This document shows positions 23,825 to 33,992 of a stretch of 64,000 bases of DNA, in pieces; the first letter of the stretch is position 1, and each line of letters starts with the position of its first letter. Below the pieces are notes generated by a model. The model worked only from the letters and a program-made list of their open reading frames with translations. It was not told the DNA's origin and did not search any database. The DNA comes from Kitasatospora sp. MMS16-BH015 (GTDB lineage: Bacteria > Actinomycetota > Actinomycetes > Streptomycetales > Streptomycetaceae): the NCBI RefSeq assembly GCF_002943525.1, contig NZ_CP025394.1:248001-312000 (forward strand). Reading direction: 5' to 3'. Position numbers and translations under genes: made by a program.

Positions 23825-24379
23825 ATGGCCACTGACCGCGACGCCGTTCTCGAAGCCGCCGTCGGCGTGCTCTCCCGCCGCCCCACCGCACACCTCGACG
23901 AGATCGCCCGCGCCGCCGGGATCAGCCGGGCCACACTGCACCGGATCTTCCCGGGCCGCGAGGCGCTGATCCGCGAGGTCGGCGCCACCAGCCTGCGGCG
24001 GCTCGCCACCGCGCTGGACGCGGCCGAGATCGAGAGCGGCGATCCGGAGGCCGCGCTGCGGCGCCTGATCGCCATGGTCGTGCCCGACGCCGCGCTCTGC
24101 GCGTTCCTCGCCGGGGAGAACCAGCTCTTCGACGACCCCGAGATCAACGACCTGTGGGAGGTGCAGGACGCCCGCGTCCGGGCGCTCTTCCTCCGGGGGC
24201 AGCAGCAGGGGGTGTTCCGGATCGAGCTGTCCGCCGGCTGGCTCAGCGAGGCCTTCTTCGACCTCGTGGCCGGCGTCGGCTGGGCCGTCCAGGACGGCCG
24301 ACTCGCCCCTCGTGACAGTGCCTTCTCGCTCGCCGAGCTGCTGCTCGGCGGTGCCCTCCGGAGACCCGAACAGCGATGA
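23825..24379 (+). CDS. TetR family regulator
   Basis: A 184-residue TetR. The helix-turn-helix is AHLDEIARAAGISRATLHRIFPGREALIREVG. The ligand domain is helical, with no obvious partner. It is the first gene of a two-gene unit with a drug-type MFS pump, the usual self-regulated efflux arrangement; its stop overlaps the pump's start. The upstream palindrome is its probable operator. A GC-neutral promoter with an ATAATAAGAATGAGAC stretch stands out in this high-GC DNA. Confidence 0.87.
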   Translation: MATDRDAVLEAAVGVLSRRPTAHLDEIARAAGISRATLHRIFPGREALIREVGATSLRRLATALDAAEIESGDPEAALRRLIAMVVPDAALCAFLAGENQLFDDPEINDLWEVQDARVRALFLRGQQQGVFRIELSAGWLSEAFFDLVAGVGWAVQDGRLAPRDSAFSLAELLLGGALRRPEQR

Positions 24380-25896
24380 CCACCACCGCCCCTGCCACCA
24401 CCGCCCACACCTCCCACCCCCGCCGCTGGATCGGCCTGGCCGTCCTCGTGCTGGCCGTCAGCCTGGTCGCCATCGACGCGACCGTGCTCTCCCTGGCCAT
24501 CCCCTCGATCAGCGAGACCCTGCGCCCCAGCGGCACCCAGCTGCTCTGGATCGGCGACGCCTACTCCTTCGTCCTGGCCGGCCTGCTGGTCTCGATGGGC
24601 GCGCTCAGCGACCGGATCGGCCGCAAGAAGCTGCTGCTGATCGGCTCCACCGCCTTCGGCGCGGCCTCGCTGCTGGCCGCCTACGCGCCCGGCCCGGGCT
24701 GGCTGATCCTGGCCCGCGCCCTGCTCGGCGTGGCCGGCGCGACCATCATGCCCTCCACCCTCTCGCTGATCCGCAGCCTCTTCCCGGACGACCGGGAGCG
24801 GGCCACCGCGATCGGCATCTGGGGCGCGGGCGCCACCGCCGGCGCCGCGCTCGGCCCGCTGGTCGGCGGCGCGCTGCTCGAGCACTTCTGGTGGGGCTCG
24901 GTCTTCCTGCTCAACCTGCCGGTGCTCGCTCTGCTGCTCGTGCTCGGCGCCTGGCTGCTGCCGGAATCCCGCGACCCGAAGCCGGGCCGCTGGGACGTGC
25001 TCAGCGTGGCCCTCTCGATGGCGGGCGTGATCGGCGTGGTCTACGCGATCAAGGAGGCCGCAGCCGGCTCACTCGGCCACTGGTACGTGCCCGCCGCCTT
25101 CCTGCTCGGCGCCGCCGCGCTGGTGCTCTTCGTCCGGCGCCAGCTCCGGCTGGACACCCCGCTGCTGGACGTGCGGCTGTTCCGCGACCCGCGCTTCACC
25201 GCCGCCGCGCTCAGCTCGCTCTGCGCGCTGATCGGTCTCTCCGGCGTGATCTTCTTCATGTCGCAGTACCTCCAGCTGGTCCGCGGCTACCAGCCGCTGA
25301 CCGCCGGTGTCGCCGAGCTGCCCGCCTTCGCCGGCGCGGTGATCGGCGGTCTGCTCACCGCCCGGCTGGCCCGCCGGATCGGCACCCGGGCCACCCTGAC
25401 CATCGGCCTGCTCGTGATGGGGCTGGGCATCGGGGTGCTCGGCTGGGTGCACGAGGACAGCACCTACCTGCTGCTCGGCACGGCCTTCCTGGCCGTCGGC
25501 GCGGCCGAGGGCGTCGTCTACACCCTCGCCGCCGACCTGGTCCTGACCGCCGCCCCCGCCGACAAGGCCGGCGCCGCCTCGGCCGTCTCCGAGACGGCCT
25601 ACGAACTCGGCACCGCCCTCGGTATCGCGCTGGTCGGCTCCGTGGTCACCGCCATCTACGCCGGCACCCTCACCGTCCCGGCCGGCACCGACCCGGCCTC
25701 GGCCGCGGCGGCCAAGGAATCGATCGGCGCCGCCGTCGAAACCGCCCACACCCTCCCGGCCGAGCTCGGCACCTCCCTCCTCACCAACGCCAACCACGCC
25801 TTCGTCCACGGCATGAACATCGCCGCCCTGATCGCCGCCGCCCTCCTCCTCGCCGCCGCAGCCGCCGCCTGGCGCCTCCTGCGCACCAAGCGCTGA
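24376..25896 (+). CDS. MFS drug transporter, DHA2 (14-helix) family
   Basis: A 506-residue 14-helix proton-driven exporter. AVSLVAIDATVLSLAIPSISETL is the first helix and motif D1, LVSMGALSDRIGRKKLLLIG is motif A, and WGAGATAGAALGPLVGGALLEHFWWGSVFLLNLP is the antiporter motif C region. These assign it to the QacA/SmvA group (DHA2), which exports lipophilic cations and dyes. The ATG at 24376 overlaps the TetR stop (ATGA). Probably derepressed when the TetR binds a pump substrate. Confidence 0.9.
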   Translation: MTTTAPATTAHTSHPRRWIGLAVLVLAVSLVAIDATVLSLAIPSISETLRPSGTQLLWIGDAYSFVLAGLLVSMGALSDRIGRKKLLLIGSTAFGAASLLAAYAPGPGWLILARALLGVAGATIMPSTLSLIRSLFPDDRERATAIGIWGAGATAGAALGPLVGGALLEHFWWGSVFLLNLPVLALLLVLGAWLLPESRDPKPGRWDVLSVALSMAGVIGVVYAIKEAAAGSLGHWYVPAAFLLGAAALVLFVRRQLRLDTPLLDVRLFRDPRFTAAALSSLCALIGLSGVIFFMSQYLQLVRGYQPLTAGVAELPAFAGAVIGGLLTARLARRIGTRATLTIGLLVMGLGIGVLGWVHEDSTYLLLGTAFLAVGAAEGVVYTLAADLVLTAAPADKAGAASAVSETAYELGTALGIALVGSVVTAIYAGTLTVPAGTDPASAAAAKESIGAAVETAHTLPAELGTSLLTNANHAFVHGMNIAALIAAALLLAAAAAAWRLLRTKR

Positions 25897-25929
25897 CCGG
25901 CCGGCCGACCGACCGGCGACGCACAGCGC

Positions 25930-25957
25930 AGCGGTCGAGGCCCGGGCCTCGACCGCT
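25930..25957. terminator. Bidirectional terminator
   Basis: A perfect 28-base palindrome, AGCGGTCGAGGCCC followed directly by its complement, between the convergent MFS and GyrB-like genes. Confidence 0.75.
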
Positions 25958-25972
25958 CCCGGCCTCCTGCCG

Positions 25973-27115
25973 TCAGCGACGCGCTGCCGCCACGATCCGG
26001 CCCAGGATCGCCGTCGCCCGCGCACCGTCGGCACGCAGCCAGGCGGTCAGCTCCTCCCGGACGGCGTCGGCGACGCACCCGCGCACCGGCTCGTTGCCCA
26101 GTCGGCCACGGGTGGCTCCCTCGAACCACGGCCGGTCGAGCTTCACCGACACCACCGCCGTCAGACCCGCGCCGAGCTGCGCGCACGTGAAGCCGGGGTC
26201 GGTCGGGGCGAGCAGCAGCCGTTCCCGCGCCTGAGCGGTCACCGCCGCCGCCAGGCCCTCCCGGAACCCGAGCTCGTGAGCACCGCCTTCGGTGGTGGGG
26301 TGGCTGTTGGCATAGCTGACGACCTGCTCAGCACCGGGCTCGCACCAACGGAGCGCCACCTCGACCGTCCCCTCCATCTCGGGGCACTCGCGCTCGAAGC
26401 CGAACACGTCCGGATGCACCGGAGCGCCCAGCCCCGCGATGTGGTCCCGAGGCCCACCGGGGAAGTGGAAGCGGAGGGACCGGGGCGCGGCCGAACCGCG
26501 CTCGTCCGTCAGCGTGATGTCCAACTCCCGGTACAGGAAGGCCAACTCCCTGAAGCGCCCGGCCAGCACCTCGAACGAGAACTCCACCGTCTCGAAGACC
26601 TCGCCATCGGGCCGGAACGTGATCACAGTCCCAGGACGCTCACCCGCCCCCCGCGCCACGGGCACCGCCACGGCCACACCTCGCTCGTACCCGAGCACCC
26701 GGCAGGCACCGTCGCGCCACACCTCGGCCGTCAGACGCTCCGACAGGGCATTGACGACGGCCGGCTCCGTCCCGAAGGACGGACCGAGGAGCAGACGCCG
26801 GCCTGCGCCCGCTCCCCCACAGTGGAACCGGGTCAGCCGATCCTCCAGTGCCGCCTCCTCCTCGGTACCGGACCGACGATCGGTGCCGTGCTCCGCCACC
26901 CGCACGCAGCCGTCGGCGGCAAGGGTGATCTCCACGGGGTGGACAGGCCCCCCGAGTCCGCGCTCCAGCACCCACCCGGCCAGCTCGAACACCAGGTGGT
27001 GCAGGCCCCGTTCGCCGGTCGATCCGATGTACATCCCCGGCCGCCTGCGAACGACCTCCGGCCACTCCAACACGACGATGTGTGAAGCGTCGTACGCCGT
27101 GTGATCCTTGCTCAT
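25973..27115 (-). CDS. Degenerate GyrB N-terminal paralog
   Basis: A 380-residue protein closely resembling the ATPase and transducer regions of DNA gyrase B, ending before the TOPRIM domain. The anchor RRRPGMYIGSTGERGLHHLVFELAG is intact GyrB, but the ATP site is damaged: the Mg-binding Asn of EVVDN is Trp (ELAGW), the Asp-x-Gly-Arg-Gly of DNGRGIP has become AEHGTDRRSG, the GLHGVG lid is GPSFGT, and QTKxKLGN is ATRGRLGN. It is therefore probably unable to bind or hydrolyse ATP normally. The ATG at 27115 follows GGAGGGGG, and codon use is normal, so it is probably expressed. Role unknown; decoy or regulator of gyrase is a guess. Confidence 0.8.
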   Translation of the reverse strand: MSKDHTAYDASHIVVLEWPEVVRRRPGMYIGSTGERGLHHLVFELAGWVLERGLGGPVHPVEITLAADGCVRVAEHGTDRRSGTEEEAALEDRLTRFHCGGAGAGRRLLLGPSFGTEPAVVNALSERLTAEVWRDGACRVLGYERGVAVAVPVARGAGERPGTVITFRPDGEVFETVEFSFEVLAGRFRELAFLYRELDITLTDERGSAAPRSLRFHFPGGPRDHIAGLGAPVHPDVFGFERECPEMEGTVEVALRWCEPGAEQVVSYANSHPTTEGGAHELGFREGLAAAVTAQARERLLLAPTDPGFTCAQLGAGLTAVVSVKLDRPWFEGATRGRLGNEPVRGCVADAVREELTAWLRADGARATAILGRIVAAARR

Positions 27116-27431
27116 GATGCCCCCTCCGAGAGTGTCCGGCTGAGCTCCCCACCCTAGGCGATTTCCCGAGAAACACCAGGTCAGAGCGGGTTTGACGAAG
27201 CCACAGGCGAGCGTCTGACGGGCTCTCGGAAGCGCCCGGCCGGGACGGGTTCGTGCCCGCGCCGCGACGCGGGCACGCCACTCCGCAGAGCGCCTGCGGC
27301 ACCGTTCCGGACGGCCTCCAGGTCACCGGTTCCACGAATTTTCCGGCCGCTCGTGTAACGCCTCGCCGCCGCCGAGCCAAGGAGTGGTGCAAGGCAGTGC
27401 GCTCCAGCACCGCCCGTCTGGGAGAGATCAC
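27116..27431. other. Divergent intergenic region
   Basis: About 315 bases separate the GyrB-like and methyltransferase genes. It must hold two promoters, but I see no convincing -10/-35 pair or palindrome and no gene. Confidence 0.4.
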
Positions 27432-28070
27432 TTGGGAATCACCACTACCGTCCGCCGTCGGCTCGGCAAGTACGAGATACCGGCGGCCGAGCTCTACCGG
27501 TCGGTGTTCATCGACCTCGACAGCCTGACCACCACCCTGCTCAGCCTGGGCCGGCCCGGGCGGATCCTCGAGATCGGCTGCGGTGACGGTGCCGTGGCCG
27601 AGCGGCTGGTCGGCGCGCTGCCGGACGCCGAGTACGTGGGCATCGACGTGATGGCCGCCCCCGGGCGGCTCTTCCGGGGCGACCGGGCCCGGGCCGAGTT
27701 CCGTTCCGTCTACTCGCACGATCTCCGCGCCGAGGGCCCGGCGCTCTTCGACCTCGTGCTGGTCGTGGACGTGCTGCACCACGTCCCGCCGGCCCAACGC
27801 GAGGCGCTGCTGCGCGACGCCGAGGCCCTGCTCGCCCCCGGCGGGACGCTGATCGTCAAGGAGTGGGAGCGCCGCTCCGACCTCGCGCACCTGATGGCCT
27901 ACACGGCCGACCGGTACCTCTCCGGCGACCGGAACGTCGACTTCGGCGACCGGGCGGAGCTGCTCACCACCATCTCCTGCGCCCTGCCCGAGCTCTCGGT
28001 GGTCTGCGAGGCCCGCGTGCCCCCGAACCGCAGCAACATCCTCTTCGCCCTCCGCCGAGCCCGCACCTGA
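27432..28070 (+). CDS. Class I SAM-dependent methyltransferase
   Basis: A 212-residue Rossmann methyltransferase. Motif I is ILEIGCGDGAVAERLVGALP, followed by YVGIDVMAAP (motif II), FDLVLVVDVLHHV (motif IV) and LLAPGGTLIVKEWE (motif V). The acceptor is not known. No other biosynthetic genes are adjacent. I chose TTG at 27432 because GGGAGAGA lies at 27420-27427; the first in-frame ATG, at 27384, would add 16 residues without homology. Confidence 0.85.
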   Translation: MGITTTVRRRLGKYEIPAAELYRSVFIDLDSLTTTLLSLGRPGRILEIGCGDGAVAERLVGALPDAEYVGIDVMAAPGRLFRGDRARAEFRSVYSHDLRAEGPALFDLVLVVDVLHHVPPAQREALLRDAEALLAPGGTLIVKEWERRSDLAHLMAYTADRYLSGDRNVDFGDRAELLTTISCALPELSVVCEARVPPNRSNILFALRRART

Positions 28071-28094
28071 CGCTCCGACGCGCGAACGGCGGAC

Positions 28095-28128
28095 GGGCCC
28101 GCACCCCTCCGCCGGGGGGTGCGGGCCC
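28095..28128. terminator. Bidirectional terminator hairpin
   Basis: GGGCCCGCACCCC (28095-28107) pairs perfectly with GGGGTGCGGGCCC (28116-28128) across an 8-base loop, between the convergent methyltransferase and chitinase genes. Confidence 0.8.
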
Positions 28129-28145
28129 GCACTACCTACCGGGCG

Positions 28146-30479
<2,334 letters not shown>

Positions 30480-30601
30480 GGGGGACGGTCCTCCGGATGA
30501 GTGGGGGTTCCGGCGGTGCACAGCGACCCTGCGCCGCCGCGCGGGCAAGGCGCGGCTGCGTCGGGGCGCCCGGTGTGGGGGTGGGAGCCCTGAGCTCACA
30601 G

Positions 30602-30617
30602 ATTGGACTGGACCACT
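30602..30617. promoter_or_regulatory. DasR responsive element-like site
   Basis: ATTGGACTGGACCACT matches the DasR consensus ACTGGTCTAGACCAGT at 12 of 16 positions, with the GACC core kept. It lies about 125 bases upstream of the chitinase start. DasR is the GntR repressor of chitin and GlcNAc genes in streptomycetes, so repression relieved by GlcN-6-P is likely. Confidence 0.5.
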
Positions 30618-30673
30618 CGACCGGTCAAGCCCGGCCGCCGAGATGCCGTCAGATCCGGATCACGGCAGGCGCG

Positions 30674-33139
30674 TCACCGGCCGAGCGGCAGCTCCAGCTC
30701 GGCCCAGACCACCTTGCCGCCCCGGGTGGGGCGGGTGCCCCAGCGGTGGCCCAGTTCGCTCACCAGGTGCATGCCGCGGCCGCCCTCGTCCTGCTCGGCC
30801 GAGCTCCGCAGCTGCGGGGCCTGGCCCCCGGAGTCGGCCACCTCGATGGTGAGGGTGCGGTCGCGGAAGAGCCGCAGCCGCCTGGGGGCCTCGGCGTGCA
30901 GCAGGGCATTGGTGACCAGCTCACTGACCATCAGCTCGGCGATGTCGGCCACCGAGCCGATCCCCCACGCCTTCAGGGTGGCGCGGGTGAACCGCCGGGC
31001 CAGGCCCGGCACCGAGCCCTCGCCCTCCAGGGGCAGGGTGGCGATCCGGTCCTCGGCCACCGGCAGCGCCCGGGCCATGATCATGGCGATGTCGTCCTCG
31101 GTACCGTCGGTGACCAGCGCCGCCAGCGCCGCGTCGCAGCTCTCCTCCAGAGTGCGGGGCCGCCCGGCCAGCACCCCGCACAGCTGCCCGATCCCGTGGT
31201 CGATGTCCTGCCCGCGCCGCTCGACCAACCCGTCGGTGTAGAGCGCCACCAGCGCGCCCTCCGGCAGGGTGAACTCGATGGAGCGGAAGGCCACCCCGCC
31301 GACGCCCAGCGGGACGCCCGGCGGCAGCTCGACCACCTCGGCGGTGCCGTCGGCGGCGACCATGATCGGCGGCAGGTGGCCGGCCGAGGCCACCGTGCAG
31401 GTGCGGTCCACCGGGTCGTAGACCGCGCAGACGCAGGTGGCGTACTGGCCCTCGCCGATCCCGGTGGCCGTCTCGTCCAGCCGGGTGAGCACCTGCTCGG
31501 GCGGCAGGTCCAGGGTGGCCAGGGTGCGGGCCACCGTGCGCAGCTGACCCATCGTGGCGGCGGCCCGGATGCCGTGGCCCATCACGTCGCCGACCACCAG
31601 CGCCACCCGTCCGCAGGAGAGCGGCACCACGTCGAACCAGTCGCCGCCCACCTCGCTGACCACGCTGCTCGGCAGGTAGCGGTAGGCGATCTCCAGGCCG
31701 AGGGTGCGGTGGATCTCCTGTGGCAGCAGGCTGCGCTGCAGGGTCAGCGCGGTCTCCCGCTCCCGGCGGTAGAGCCGGGCGTTGTCCAGCGCGATGGCCG
31801 CCCGGGCCACCAGTTCCTCGGCCAGCGCCACGTCGGCGGTGCTGAACGGCTCGGGGTTGCGCATCCGGACGAACTCGGCGCCACCCAGCACCATGCCCCG
31901 GGCCATGATCGGCACCATCAGGTAGGAGTGGATGCCGGCGTCTATCCCGGGCTTGACCCGGGCCTCGTCGGAGACCAGCCCGGCCAGGATCTGCTCGTCC
32001 ACGTGGCTGCGCACCAGCGGCCGGCCGCTGCGCAGGCACTCGGTGTAGACCCGTCTGGAGTCGTACTCGGTGGTCTCGCCCACGCTGTCGGCCGCCGAGG
32101 TGAGCCCGGAGTCGTACGCCTCGCCGACGGCCACGGCGCGCAGCTTGACGCCCCGGTCCACGGCCAGCTCGGCCGGCTCCTCGCCGCGCAGCACCGGGTC
32201 GAGCAGGTCGACGGTGGCGAAGTCGGCGAATCGCGGCACCACGGCCGCCATCAGCTCCTCGGCGGTCTTGGTCAGGTCGAGCGTGGTGCCGATCCCGGCG
32301 GTGGCCTCGGCCAGCAGGGCCAGCCGCTCCTGGGCACGGGAGGCGCGGGCCTCGGCCTGGAACCGCTCGGAGACGTCGATGATCGAGGAGCTGACCCCGA
32401 GCACCCGCCCGCCGGTGTCCTCCAGCCGGAAGTACGAGGCCGACCAGGCCCGGTCCCGTCGCGGGTCGCCGGGGGTGCGGCCGTGCGAGCGGGCGTCCAC
32501 CACCGGGCGGCCGGTGGCCAGCACCTGCCGCATCACGGTCTCGATCTCGGCGCTGTTGAGGCCGGGCAGCACCTCGCTGATCCGGCGCCCGATGTGGTCG
32601 GCCACCGGCACGCCGTTGATCCGGGCCAGCGCGTTGTTGAGCCGCACGTAGCGCAGCTCGGTGTCGTACACGGCCATCCCGATCGGCGACTGGGTGAAGA
32701 AGCCGTCCAGCACCGCGAGGTCGCCCTCGACCTGGCGGACGGCCTGCACGGAGGAGGCGGTGGCCAGCAGCATCGGCACCCCGCCCGGGCCGCTGATCGG
32801 GTAGGTCCGGAATTCCAGCTCGACCAGTCGGCCGTCCCGGTGCCGCACCGAGAAGACCCCGGACCAGCCGCGGCCGGCCATGATCTTCTCGAACATGGCG
32901 AGCACCCGGGGTTGCTCGGCCTCGGGCACGAGCAGCGGCGCGGCGTACCGGCCGACGGCCTCCTCGGCGGGGTAGCCGGTGAGCGCCTCGGCGTCCTCGC
33001 TCCAGTGCAGGACCCGCCCGGTGCCGTCCACCAGGGCGGTCGCCAGCGGTACCAGCGGGTGTCCGTCCAGGCGTGGCGGGGCTTCGCCGGTCGCCCCCTG
33101 GCGGGCTCGGTCGGCGTCGGGCCGCTGGAATCCGTGCAT
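30674..33139 (-). CDS. PAS-PAS-GAF-PP2C-HATPase signalling protein
   Basis: An 821-residue cytoplasmic regulator of the RsbU/RsbW type in one chain. Two PAS domains come first (residues about 32-135 and 140-265; GRVLHWSEDAEALTGYPAEEAVGR; FFTQSPIGMAVYDTELRYVRLNNAL). A GAF domain follows (about 285-465), then the SpoIIE/PP2C phosphatase (about 475-690; SEVGGDWFDVVPL, VVGDVMGHGIRAAATM, VALYTDGLVERR, GTEDDIAMI). Last is an anti-sigma-like HATPase_c (about 700-821; ELMVSELVTNALLHAEAP, GRGMHLVSELGHRWG). Phosphatase and kinase halves could each act on an anti-sigma antagonist; the partner and input are unknown. Such fusions are abundant in streptomycetes. Confidence 0.92.
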   Translation of the reverse strand: MHGFQRPDADRARQGATGEAPPRLDGHPLVPLATALVDGTGRVLHWSEDAEALTGYPAEEAVGRYAAPLLVPEAEQPRVLAMFEKIMAGRGWSGVFSVRHRDGRLVELEFRTYPISGPGGVPMLLATASSVQAVRQVEGDLAVLDGFFTQSPIGMAVYDTELRYVRLNNALARINGVPVADHIGRRISEVLPGLNSAEIETVMRQVLATGRPVVDARSHGRTPGDPRRDRAWSASYFRLEDTGGRVLGVSSSIIDVSERFQAEARASRAQERLALLAEATAGIGTTLDLTKTAEELMAAVVPRFADFATVDLLDPVLRGEEPAELAVDRGVKLRAVAVGEAYDSGLTSAADSVGETTEYDSRRVYTECLRSGRPLVRSHVDEQILAGLVSDEARVKPGIDAGIHSYLMVPIMARGMVLGGAEFVRMRNPEPFSTADVALAEELVARAAIALDNARLYRRERETALTLQRSLLPQEIHRTLGLEIAYRYLPSSVVSEVGGDWFDVVPLSCGRVALVVGDVMGHGIRAAATMGQLRTVARTLATLDLPPEQVLTRLDETATGIGEGQYATCVCAVYDPVDRTCTVASAGHLPPIMVAADGTAEVVELPPGVPLGVGGVAFRSIEFTLPEGALVALYTDGLVERRGQDIDHGIGQLCGVLAGRPRTLEESCDAALAALVTDGTEDDIAMIMARALPVAEDRIATLPLEGEGSVPGLARRFTRATLKAWGIGSVADIAELMVSELVTNALLHAEAPRRLRLFRDRTLTIEVADSGGQAPQLRSSAEQDEGGRGMHLVSELGHRWGTRPTRGGKVVWAELELPLGR

Positions 33140-33300
33140 GGTCAGGACATCACCTGCCGAGTACCTTCCCGGTCGTGGCCGGGCGAATCCGGCTCCCCCA
33201 AGACTGCACGGAGCAGCCTGCCACGGCTACTCCTCGTATTGGATCAATTTCCGGTCACGGGCCGGACTCGGGGCGGATGTCGGAGTCGTTCGGGCCCGGC

Positions 33301-33954
33301 TCAGGCAGCGGCGAGGGCGGTGTCCAGCAGCCGGGCCCACTGCCGGATGACGTGGGCCCGGCGCGGGCCGTCGTCGGTGAGCAGGTTGGCCAGGCCCAGG
33401 CCACGAGCCATGTCGAGGGTCGCCTGCACGGTCTCCCGGACTCCGGCGGTGCGCTCGTCGGCGCCGAGGAACTCCACGGCGGCCCGGTGCGACTCCCGGC
33501 CGACGTGGTTCTCCAGCGCCACGATCCGCTCCCGGAGCGACTCCTCGGTGGCGGCGGCCACCCACAGGTGCAGGGCGGCCCGGAACAGCTGGCCGGTGTA
33601 GAGCCGGACGATCAGCTCCACCACGGCCTCGGTCCGGGCCGGCCCGGCGGGCGGCAGCTCGCCGGCCGCCGCCTGGACGGCGGCCAGCCGCTCGGCGGCC
33701 ACGTGCTCCACGGCGGCGGTGAACAGGTCTTCCCGGGTCGGGAAGTGGTGCTGGGCCGCGCCCCTGGTCACCCCGGCCCGCTCGGCCACCACGGCCACCG
33801 TGCTGCCGTTCCAGCCGAGCTCGGCCAGGCACTCGACGGCGGCCTCCAGCAGCTTGCGCCGGGTGGCCCGGCTGCGGTCCTGCTGCGGCGCGCGGGCGGC
33901 CCCGGGAGCGGCGGGGGCACTGGGCATGGTGGGCGTACCGGTACGGGTCGTCAT
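33301..33954 (-). CDS. TetR family regulator, end of acyl-CoA operon
   Basis: A 217-residue TetR. The helix-turn-helix is STVAVVAERAGVTRGAAQHHFPTREDLFTAAVEHV near residue 60, after an Ala/Pro-rich leader. The ligand domain has ALHLWVAAATEESLRERIVALENHVG. It lies 38 bases after the acyl-CoA ligase stop on the same strand, so it is probably the last gene of the 42.5-33.3 kb operon, feeding back on it. The strong palindrome at 42562-42589 is the best candidate operator. The ATG at 33954 follows CGGAG. Confidence 0.87.
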   Translation of the reverse strand: MTTRTGTPTMPSAPAAPGAARAPQQDRSRATRRKLLEAAVECLAELGWNGSTVAVVAERAGVTRGAAQHHFPTREDLFTAAVEHVAAERLAAVQAAAGELPPAGPARTEAVVELIVRLYTGQLFRAALHLWVAAATEESLRERIVALENHVGRESHRAAVEFLGADERTAGVRETVQATLDMARGLGLANLLTDDGPRRAHVIRQWARLLDTALAAA

Positions 33955-33992
33955 GGCGCTCCGATCTTCCCAGACACCTCCGCCGCCCTCTC

